Source: an uncultured Pseudomonadota bacterium
GTDB lineage: Bacteria; Pseudomonadota; Alphaproteobacteria; Rs-D84
Reading direction: 5' to 3'
Length of the DNA: 11,108 nt
Assembly: GCA_947303165.1 (NCBI GenBank)
Contig: CAMYXE010000008.1
Location: 1 to 11,108 of the forward strand
The position numbers and the translations under genes are program-made. How positions within the stretch are numbered: position 1 is the first letter of the stretch; each line of letters opens with the position of its first letter. The notes below the pieces were generated by a model that saw only the letters and a list, made by a program, of their open reading frames with translations, did no database searches and was not told the origin of the DNA. Shown here piece after piece: positions 6,254 through 11,108 of this stretch.

Positions 6254-8497
6254 ATGCCAAGAGAGAGAAAAGATTTTCATAAATTGACTATGACGGACTA
6301 TGAGATTGCTGGCAATGTTTTCAGTGCTTGGCGTGATGGTCGTGGAAAATTGATTGCTGTTTTGGACGAGACGCTTGATGAATACAAACCATACTCTTTA
6401 CTAGTTATGGAATCATATGGCGATCGTAAGTGGGATGATGTGTTGCAGAATGACTATGGACTTGATTTGGAAACTATTCGTCCGAAAAAGGATAATAAAT
6501 ATCAAAAGTTAGACATAGAATATTCAGGAATAGAATTTTATGACCGCTTGATAGATGTGTATAAGAATGGCGGTGATGTGCAACCTGCTCTAAATGATTT
6601 ATATGATTTTCGCGATGCTGCGGTACGGCGTGCGGCAACAACGCGTTTGGTCGCAGCGGATGATATAATCGCTCAATCGGCCAATACGGCATCTCGTGCT
6701 GAACGTGCAATAGTTAATTTAAGTAATAGACGACGTGTTTTGCGCACAAGGTTAACAAAGCAGAAAAATGCAGTTGGACATGAACCTACGAAGCAGTCCG
6801 CATCAAAGATATTAAAAACCGAATCGCAAATAGAAGAAAATGACGAAAAATTAGCACGCGCTGAAAAACGTCTTGAAAATGCAAATAAACGTGCAGATAC
6901 CGCGCGCAATGATGCGGCGGTTGCGCGTGCATTGTTGGTACATCGTCGGCCTGCGTTGTCAACAAACCCTGATAATTTAATTTCGGGTGATGGTGAAAGT
7001 ATCAAAAATGCAGAGAATAAACTTTCATATGATGTGAAATATGATGTTGCCCCAGTTGAAGAGCGTGTAGAATTTCAAGACGATAAAGCGCATGTTAGTA
7101 CAGTAGAACAGAACGAGATGGTCGAAACAGAGGAAATAACAGAAACGACGGAAACAACCGAAGACGCAACAATAACGTTGCCAATTCCGGAGTATTACGA
7201 ATTACAACAAAAAACCGAGGAAACCAAAATGCCAGATACACCAGATACAGAAGAAGTAAAACCATTATTGGATCAAGATCCTGAGATTTTGGACGAAGAA
7301 ATTGCGTTCAAACCGGTGGAATTTGACGATATAAAACCGCGTGTTGATAATGCTGCAGACCAGCATATGTCACCTGCGGAGGTTAAAGAACAGGAACGTT
7401 CGGATGATCCTTTTATGGATTCGCGCGCCTTGCATGATATGGAAAAGGAAGAAAATAATAACATTGCGGAAGCGCATACCGAAGAGCCCGTATTGGATAC
7501 AATTCAATCTGTGGAACAACCAACTGTTTCAGATATTGATAAGACCGGTCATGTTGAAAATACACAATATGAAAATCATATGCAAACTGATGTGCGACGC
7601 CCTGTTGGCCCCAGTACACCGGCGCCAAGTGCACCTACATCTGCAAGTCGTCCCATTTCACCAATCACGGGTGGAAATGTTAAAGTTCAACCAGTGGGTG
7701 GACATTCAAAACCGACATTTGTATATTATCTGTTATTGATTTTATTAATAGGGTTGTCGATATTTACATTGTGGCTGTATCAAAAGAAGAATGGTGGCAC
7801 AGTTCCTTTCTTGAATCCTGCGGGTGAAACAGAAACTGTGACTCAGCCAGATGTGATTTCAAATGGAATATTTGTTGAACCAGAACCGATTATTGAACCA
7901 AAACCGGTTGAAGCTGCCCCTGTGCAAGTTGCAGAGCCAGAGCCTGTTCCAGAACCTGTCCCAGAACCTGATGTTCCTGTTGTTACACAACCAGAACCCG
8001 ATACGCCAATAAAAATAGAATCTGATACAGAAGATGTTCTGATTGCGGCGGATCCCGAAGTTCCTGTTGTTGAGTCAGAAGAAAGTGTTCTTGCGCGTAA
8101 GCAAGCGTATGGTGTTTCGCGTGAAGATCAAACAGTTTATGTGCCTGTGGTGGAAGAGCCAGTTGTTGTGGAGCCCGAACCTGTTGTTCGTGTTACAAAT
8201 GTTGCGGCCCCAGATGTTATATTTGATGATGATGTGATTTCTGTCCCGACGGTTGCGCAAGACTATGTTGATGAGGAAGAAATGAATTATACCGGACAAG
8301 ATGAAAATGTTGTATACGTTCAGCCTGATTATGTTCAACCTGAACCTGAATATTATTATCCTCAACCAGAATATTATGATGCACCTATTCCACAAGATGT
8401 TGTAGAAGATAATAATTATGAACCAGAAGACCGGCAATATTTAAGTATACATGACGGTGGGCAATATAGCATAGGTTATACAGAAACCACATATTAA
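6254..8497 (+). CDS. single-span membrane protein with coiled coil and Pro/Glu/Tyr-rich tail, unknown function
   Basis: A 747-aa protein that I do not recognise. Residues 1-120 form a charged soluble domain with several Trp and Tyr. Residues 125-230 are Ala/Arg/Glu-rich and probably a coiled coil. Residues 265-450 are very acidic with Thr/Glu and Pro, and probably disordered. Residues 450-486 form a Pro/Ser/Gly hinge. Residues 489-510 are the only membrane helix (FVYYLLLILLIGLSIFTLWLYQ shows its core). Residues 540-660 carry repeated EPEP and VPEP units resembling the stiff Pro-Glu spacers of TonB-like proteins. Residues 690-747 are Tyr- and Gln-rich (EYYYPQPEYYDAP). There is no signal peptide, so the N-terminus is probably cytoplasmic and the Pro/Glu tail periplasmic. 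AGGGAAAG precedes the ATG. It follows gcrA closely, so a role in the envelope or cell cycle is conceivable, but no conserved domain shows this. Confidence 0.8.
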   Translation: MPRERKDFHKLTMTDYEIAGNVFSAWRDGRGKLIAVLDETLDEYKPYSLLVMESYGDRKWDDVLQNDYGLDLETIRPKKDNKYQKLDIEYSGIEFYDRLIDVYKNGGDVQPALNDLYDFRDAAVRRAATTRLVAADDIIAQSANTASRAERAIVNLSNRRRVLRTRLTKQKNAVGHEPTKQSASKILKTESQIEENDEKLARAEKRLENANKRADTARNDAAVARALLVHRRPALSTNPDNLISGDGESIKNAENKLSYDVKYDVAPVEERVEFQDDKAHVSTVEQNEMVETEEITETTETTEDATITLPIPEYYELQQKTEETKMPDTPDTEEVKPLLDQDPEILDEEIAFKPVEFDDIKPRVDNAADQHMSPAEVKEQERSDDPFMDSRALHDMEKEENNNIAEAHTEEPVLDTIQSVEQPTVSDIDKTGHVENTQYENHMQTDVRRPVGPSTPAPSAPTSASRPISPITGGNVKVQPVGGHSKPTFVYYLLLILLIGLSIFTLWLYQKKNGGTVPFLNPAGETETVTQPDVISNGIFVEPEPIIEPKPVEAAPVQVAEPEPVPEPVPEPDVPVVTQPEPDTPIKIESDTEDVLIAADPEVPVVESEESVLARKQAYGVSREDQTVYVPVVEEPVVVEPEPVVRVTNVAAPDVIFDDDVISVPTVAQDYVDEEEMNYTGQDENVVYVQPDYVQPEPEYYYPQPEYYDAPIPQDVVEDNNYEPEDRQYLSIHDGGQYSIGYTETTY

Positions 8498-8530
8498 AAA
8501 AATATCACACAGAAATGTGTGATATTTTTT
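8497..8530. terminator. bidirectional intrinsic terminator, 15-bp perfect stem
   Basis: AAATATCACACA and its perfect complement form a 15-bp stem (8497-8511 with 8516-8530) around a GAAA tetraloop. It has an A-tract on one side and a T-tract on the other, so it can end transcripts from both directions. It overlaps the last base of the upstream stop codon and lies 13 bases before the end of convergent acpS. Confidence 0.92.
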
Positions 8531-8543
8531 ATTGTGTTGTTTC

Positions 8544-8918
8544 TTATTTTTCAATTACAACTATTGCCGCAGAAAAATTATCCTGATCCGTAATTGATAG
8601 ATGAACGGTCGCTGTTTGGCCTGCTAGGGCTTTTAATGCGGCACGTGCACCGCCAGCAATCATTATTTCTGGGTGACCATTATCATCGTGCACAACGGAA
8701 ATATCAGAAAACGCGATGTCGTCACCAAATCCGGTGCCCAATGCTTTAAGGCATGCTTCGCGCGCGGCCCAGAAATTTGCCAGATGCTTTTCCGCATTAG
8801 CGTTATCTTCATCCGCGTATTCAAGTTCTTTTTTTGTGAAAATACGTTGTTTTTTGAATGCAGACCAATCAAGAAAACGTCCGGATTCAACCAAATCTAT
8901 ACCAATGCCGACAATCAT
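8544..8918 (-). CDS. acpS: holo-[acyl-carrier-protein] synthase
   Basis: A 124-aa protein, the usual length for AcpS. This enzyme moves the 4'-phosphopantetheine arm from coenzyme A to a serine of apo-ACP, which fatty acid synthesis needs. The N-terminal MIVGIGIDLVE holds the magnesium-binding D8. The second signature, FWAAREACLKALGTG (residues 49-63), holds E54 and K58. The C-terminal VHLSITDQDNFSAAIVV matches the strand that closes the trimer interface. A strong GGGAGGA site lies six bases before the ATG. The gene is monocistronic in view: it is divergent from the His-rich protein and convergent with the large membrane protein. In many Proteobacteria acpS sits with pdxJ or lepB and rnc; none of these is next to it here. 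Confidence 0.95.
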   Translation of the reverse strand: MIVGIGIDLVESGRFLDWSAFKKQRIFTKKELEYADEDNANAEKHLANFWAAREACLKALGTGFGDDIAFSDISVVHDDNGHPEIMIAGGARAALKALAGQTATVHLSITDQDNFSAAIVVIEK

Positions 8919-8965
8919 AAGATTCCTCCCTTTTGATATGAAAACTTAAGTTGAACTGATACGGG

Positions 8966-8995
8966 TATATAGAACTTTTTTTCCGATTCGTGCAA
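8966..8995 (-). promoter_or_regulatory. putative acpS promoter with GANTC in the spacer
   Basis: Reading the minus strand, TTGCAC (8990-8995) and TATATA (8966-8971) are 18 bases apart, a reasonable sigma-70 pair. GAATC (8985-8989) follows the -35 box directly, placing a GANTC site much as in the gcrA promoter. A second GANTC (8921-8925) sits beside the ribosome binding site. Predicted from pattern only. Confidence 0.4.
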
Positions 8996-9029
8996 GCAAA
9001 AAATAAAAGTAAATTTTTTTATAAAATAA

Positions 9030-9060
9030 TTGTTGATTTTTATAATTATTATAATATATA
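9030..9060 (+). promoter_or_regulatory. AT-rich promoter-like region of the His-rich gene
   Basis: An almost pure A/T stretch contains TTGTTG (9030-9035) and two TATAAT boxes (9041-9046 and 9050-9055). No pair has ideal spacing; 9030 with 9050 leaves 14 bases. The region probably drives the His-rich gene, but the exact boxes are uncertain. Confidence 0.3.
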
Positions 9061-9086
9061 ATGAATTTGGATCAAAAGGAGTCAAT

Positions 9087-9362
9087 ATGAAAAAAATCAA
9101 TATGTTAATAATTGCATGTGTATTTGCAGTGTGTGGCGGAACGGCGATTGCCGGCCCCGGTGGACATGGACAACACCCCAATAATAACCATAATCATACC
9201 CAGTTTGTTTCGCATGTTCAAACAATGCCGCGTCCGGGGCATGTGCAAGTGGTTCATTCATTGCCACCACATCATCACCACCATCATCGCCCGCATTATC
9301 ATCATAATGTGACGGGTGACGTCATAGTGGCAACCGCAATATTAATATCGGCACTGATGTAA
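9087..9362 (+). CDS. small secreted histidine-rich protein, probable metal binder
   Basis: A 91-aa protein beginning at the ATG at 9087, which has a perfect AAGGAG at 9076-9081. Residues 1-22 form a signal peptide (MKKINMLIIACVFAVCGGTAIA, then GP). The mature part of about 69 residues has 16 histidines, including a run PPHHHHHHRPHYHHN (60-74) and scattered HGQH and NHNH units. The last 15 residues (VTGDVIVATAILISALM) are hydrophobic and may be a membrane anchor or a packing strand. His-rich exported proteins often bind Zn, Ni or Cu in the periplasm; that role is inferred here from composition alone. No metal transporter or sensor lies beside it. Short family members of this kind are common and poorly annotated. 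It ends at a hairpin terminator shared with the convergent transporter. Confidence 0.8.
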   Translation: MKKINMLIIACVFAVCGGTAIAGPGGHGQHPNNNHNHTQFVSHVQTMPRPGHVQVVHSLPPHHHHHHRPHYHHNVTGDVIVATAILISALM

Positions 9363-9364
9363 CA

Positions 9365-9386
9365 AAAACCGCCAAATGGCGGTTTT
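9365..9386. terminator. bidirectional hairpin terminator
   Basis: AAAACCGCC (9365-9373) and GGCGGTTTT (9378-9386) pair perfectly around an AAAT loop. The stem has a GC core with A and T tracts on the flanks. It lies 3 bases after the His-rich gene and 4 before the end of the convergent transporter gene, so it probably serves both. Confidence 0.88.
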
Positions 9387-9389
9387 ATT

Positions 9390-10289
9390 TTACCCCATTA
9401 CGGTCATTATAACGCCGATACTAATCATAACAAAACACAATATCTTTTTAATCATAGCCGATTGAGAAATGTCTTCGTGAAAACGTTTGCCAAACAATCG
9501 TGCCAGAATAATTCCATAAATTGCGACAAAAATTGGTTGAACCGATTGAATACCAGAATCCACCAGAACAGGAATCAATGACAATGCGAACACAAGGCTG
9601 AAAGATGCCAACCTGTCAAAAATTTCCATGAATACAAACATTCCAAAACGACTACGATATTGACCGAAACTTTTAACGATATCTTGGCGAACTGGGCGAA
9701 TAAACAGCATTGTAAACTGCGCGATAAAAGATATAGCTGTCACCCAAAATGCCACTGATACCCAATTAGTATCTGATAATAGTGCCTTGTAAAATGTTCC
9801 TTCAAATGACAGTATTATAGTGGCCAAGCACATTAACCAAAATCCGGCATTTATTTTTATACGATCCCCACGTTTTATATTTAGCAGAACAGAAAACAAT
9901 ATTATTATACCGAAACCGATATATTGAACGGGGTGCAAAGCCTCATTAATTATTAAATATGCCCAAATAGGCACAAAAACTTTTTCTAATTGGAATAATG
10001 CTGCGACAATTGATGTATCAAGTTTGTCCAATGCGGCAAAATATGGAAATTGGTATCCTATTTGAATGGCGGTTAATAAACCCACAAATAACCATGCCTC
10101 GGGTGGTAATGAATAAATCGGTCCTAATAATGGCAGGAACAAAAGCCCCAATATATTTGTTAGATTCATATAGAAGATAGTTGTTGGAACGCGTTTGAAA
10201 ACGCTGCCCAAGATATAGGAATCAAATATATTTGATACGGCCCACATCATAGGCCCAACAAAAGCAGCTAAAATACCAATTAAACTCAT
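9390..10289 (-). CDS. EamA/DMT-superfamily transporter
   Basis: A 299-aa, very hydrophobic protein with about ten predicted membrane helices in two similar halves, the usual size and layout of drug/metabolite transporters with two EamA domains. The first half ends with a segment of the type LFQLEKVFVPIWAYLIINE (about 97-115), and the second with the related GIQSVQPIFVAIYGIILARLFGKR (about 244-267), the well-known repeated end of EamA units. Such proteins move small metabolites across the inner membrane; the substrate cannot be read from the sequence. The ATG has no Shine-Dalgarno sequence, and an extended -10 box sits only nine bases upstream, so the mRNA may be nearly leaderless. It lies 66 bases downstream of the FcoT-like gene in the same direction. 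Confidence 0.88.
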   Translation of the reverse strand: MSLIGILAAFVGPMMWAVSNIFDSYILGSVFKRVPTTIFYMNLTNILGLLFLPLLGPIYSLPPEAWLFVGLLTAIQIGYQFPYFAALDKLDTSIVAALFQLEKVFVPIWAYLIINEALHPVQYIGFGIIILFSVLLNIKRGDRIKINAGFWLMCLATIILSFEGTFYKALLSDTNWVSVAFWVTAISFIAQFTMLFIRPVRQDIVKSFGQYRSRFGMFVFMEIFDRLASFSLVFALSLIPVLVDSGIQSVQPIFVAIYGIILARLFGKRFHEDISQSAMIKKILCFVMISIGVIMTVMG

Positions 10290-10298
10290 AACGCAGGA

Positions 10299-10307
10299 AT
10301 TATATCA
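10299..10307 (-). promoter_or_regulatory. extended -10 promoter immediately upstream of the transporter
   Basis: On the minus strand TGATATAAT is a perfect extended -10 element (TG, one base, TATAAT). Only nine bases separate it from the ATG at 10289, so transcription would start about 2-4 bases before the start codon. No good -35 is seen, which is usual for extended -10 promoters. Confidence 0.5.
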
Positions 10308-10355
10308 TAACATATTTTAAAAAATAATAACTTTGTTACTGTTCTTCACAAAATG

Positions 10356-10862
10356 TTATCCCAAAATGGGTATAAGCCCTTTAATATGACCTGTGAAACT
10401 TTTACATTCTTTATCATTTCCAAATCCAAAGTCACAATCGCCATACATTTTATCACCAAGTTTGTGTCGGGGGTGTATAGTCAATTTACCGTAAAAAGAT
10501 GAACTATCAATTAGTTTTCTAAACTTAATTGTTTCAAATTCTGAAATATATACCTTGGTATAAACTTTTTGCCAACATTCATCAAAATCATCAATTGCCA
10601 GATCGTCATAACCAGGAAGCCTATCTCGGCATCCTAACAGGGCTACATAAAACATTTGATTAAGGCATATTATTGCCTCAATAGCATTGAAATGTCCGGA
10701 ATTCGGTACAGCATAACAACAATTGTCAATGGAAAAAGTTGCAATCAAATTTATGCTGTCATCACTTCTGTTAATTTGCGCATCCCTAAGATAACGGGTA
10801 TCCTTTGCCGTATACATAGCAAGCGCTTTTTTTATAATATCTTCTGATACGCTTTGGAACAT
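10356..10862 (-). CDS. FcoT-like (Rv0098-type) thioesterase
   Basis: A 168-aa protein from the ATG at 10862. AAGG lies eight bases ahead of this ATG, whereas the in-frame GTG at 10871 overlaps that site and is unlikely. From memory of the mycobacterial protein Rv0098 (FcoT), the match is clear. TRYLRDAQINRSDDSI aligns with its CRYLIDAQYSATEDSV, and GHFNAIEAIICLNQMFYVAL with GHFNAVELILCFNQLAYSAF. The last part, with YGKLTI and a Gly-containing strand, also has the hotdog-fold look. FcoT is a long-chain fatty acyl thioesterase, and its relatives work in isonitrile lipopeptide pathways of actinobacteria. Substrate and pathway here are unknown; none of the partner enzymes (NRPS, non-haem iron oxidase, acyl-ACP ligase) is in view. 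The upstream region carries a terminator-like hairpin, so it probably starts its own transcript. Confidence 0.75.
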   Translation of the reverse strand: MFQSVSEDIIKKALAMYTAKDTRYLRDAQINRSDDSINLIATFSIDNCCYAVPNSGHFNAIEAIICLNQMFYVALLGCRDRLPGYDDLAIDDFDECWQKVYTKVYISEFETIKFRKLIDSSSFYGKLTIHPRHKLGDKMYGDCDFGFGNDKECKSFTGHIKGLIPILG

Positions 10863-10947
10863 TTGGGTCACCTTATAATGGGTACAAGGTCAATTTAATT
10901 TTTATGGTCGGGGCGACAGTTGCCTTGATGCACAACAATCAAAATCA

Positions 10948-10973
10948 AAAAATTTATTATTCAATAAATTTTT
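10948..10973. terminator. AT-rich hairpin, terminator-like
   Basis: AAAAATTTATT (10948-10958) and AATAAATTTTT (10963-10973) pair perfectly over 11 bp with a 4-base loop, flanked by further A and T runs. On the minus strand a T-rich stretch follows. It would separate the thioesterase gene from whatever lies beyond the right edge. The low GC content of the stem weakens the case. Confidence 0.5.
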
Positions 10974-11000
10974 AAGATTTTTCTAATTGTTCATCTGCGT

Positions 11001-11108
11001 ATTCGCTCGCGCGGCGTTTGCGCCGGCTACGCGCAACCCGTGACGATTGCGGTTCGTTTTACTCCCGCAATCTACTTGGTTTCGAACCTAGCATTGTTTC
11101 ACAATGCG
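11001..11108. other. GC-richer block with consecutive hairpins, unrecognised
   Basis: This block is visibly richer in G and C than the rest of the window. It holds CGGCG/CGCCG (around 11012-11025), GATTGCGG (11045-11052) with CCGCAATC (11065-11072) around a 12-base loop, an imperfect palindrome GGTTTCGAACC (11078-11088), and GCATTGT (11091-11097) with ACAATGC (11101-11107) around TTC. No complete gene reads through it. A 28-codon open stretch on the minus strand (to TAA at 10972) is preceded by an in-frame stop. It may be a dispersed palindromic repeat, part of a structured RNA, or the edge of an inserted element. The window ends inside it. From 10863 to 10947 I see only the upstream region of the thioesterase gene. 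Confidence 0.35.

Noticed and set aside
7933..7975. Short DNA repeat (CCAGAACCTGT-like units) as a CRISPR or satellite
   Set aside because: The units are imperfect, have no spacers, and simply encode the Pro/Glu repeats of the membrane protein.
8075..8437. Long open frame on the minus strand opposite the Pro/Glu/Tyr-rich tail
   Set aside because: Its composition (Ile, Asn, Arg and Phe runs) is what the complement of Pro/Glu/Val repeats gives. It has no start signal and lies inside a well-supported gene.
10863..10871. GTG start three codons before the thioesterase ATG
   Set aside because: The GTG overlaps the AAGG that serves the ATG and leaves no ribosome binding site for itself.
10972..11058. 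28-codon minus-strand open stretch ending just before the AT-rich hairpin
   Set aside because: It is preceded by an in-frame TAA and has no start or ribosome binding site. It could be the end of a broken gene but cannot be supported.
11072..11108. tRNA-like T-arm, read on the minus strand as CTAGG TTCGAAA CCAAG
   Set aside because: The stem has a mismatch, no acceptor stem or anticodon arm can be built around it, and no CCA end follows. It is better seen as part of the palindromic block.

Overview
The window looks like the chromosome of an AT-rich alphaproteobacterium. The strongest marker is a clear gcrA gene (5610-6227), a cell-cycle regulator essentially confined to Alphaproteobacteria. 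All twelve recognisable genes end in TAA. A host-associated or gut lineage is possible from the base composition and the many unfamiliar secreted proteins, but that is inference.

Left part (1-1107): the 3' end of a plus-strand gene with a GH108-type peptidoglycan muramidase domain converges on a small secreted six-cysteine protein on the minus strand.

Middle left (1185-5534): a tightly packed minus-strand operon of four genes, read from right to left. It holds an A24 prepilin-peptidase-like membrane aspartyl protease and three exported proteins of unknown function. Two neighbouring genes of this operon are interrupted. One has an in-frame TAG that splits a frame of about 305 codons (4108-5025). 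The other has a -1 frame change at an A6/T6 run that splits a frame of about 328 codons (3110-4095). The break falls exactly on a T TTT TTA slippery heptamer. Either the operon is decaying, or the assembly has errors, or one or both products are made by recoding.

Middle right (5535-8530): a short divergent promoter region with a GANTC site and a dyad leads into gcrA. Next comes a 747-aa bitopic membrane protein with a coiled coil, an acidic region and a long Pro/Glu/Tyr-rich tail. It ends at a perfect 15-bp bidirectional terminator.

Right part (8544-10862): acpS (holo-ACP synthase, minus) is divergent from a small secreted histidine-rich protein (plus). That gene converges, across a second hairpin terminator, on an EamA/DMT-family transporter (minus). 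The transporter appears to have a nearly leaderless mRNA. Upstream of it lies a thioesterase-like gene resembling mycobacterial FcoT (Rv0098).

Right edge (10863-11108): no complete gene. It holds an AT-rich terminator-like hairpin and a GC-richer block of about 110 bases with several consecutive hairpins, which I do not recognise.

No rRNA gene, tRNA gene, CRISPR array or transposase was found. The most unusual material is the interrupted operon of secreted proteins behind the A24 peptidase.
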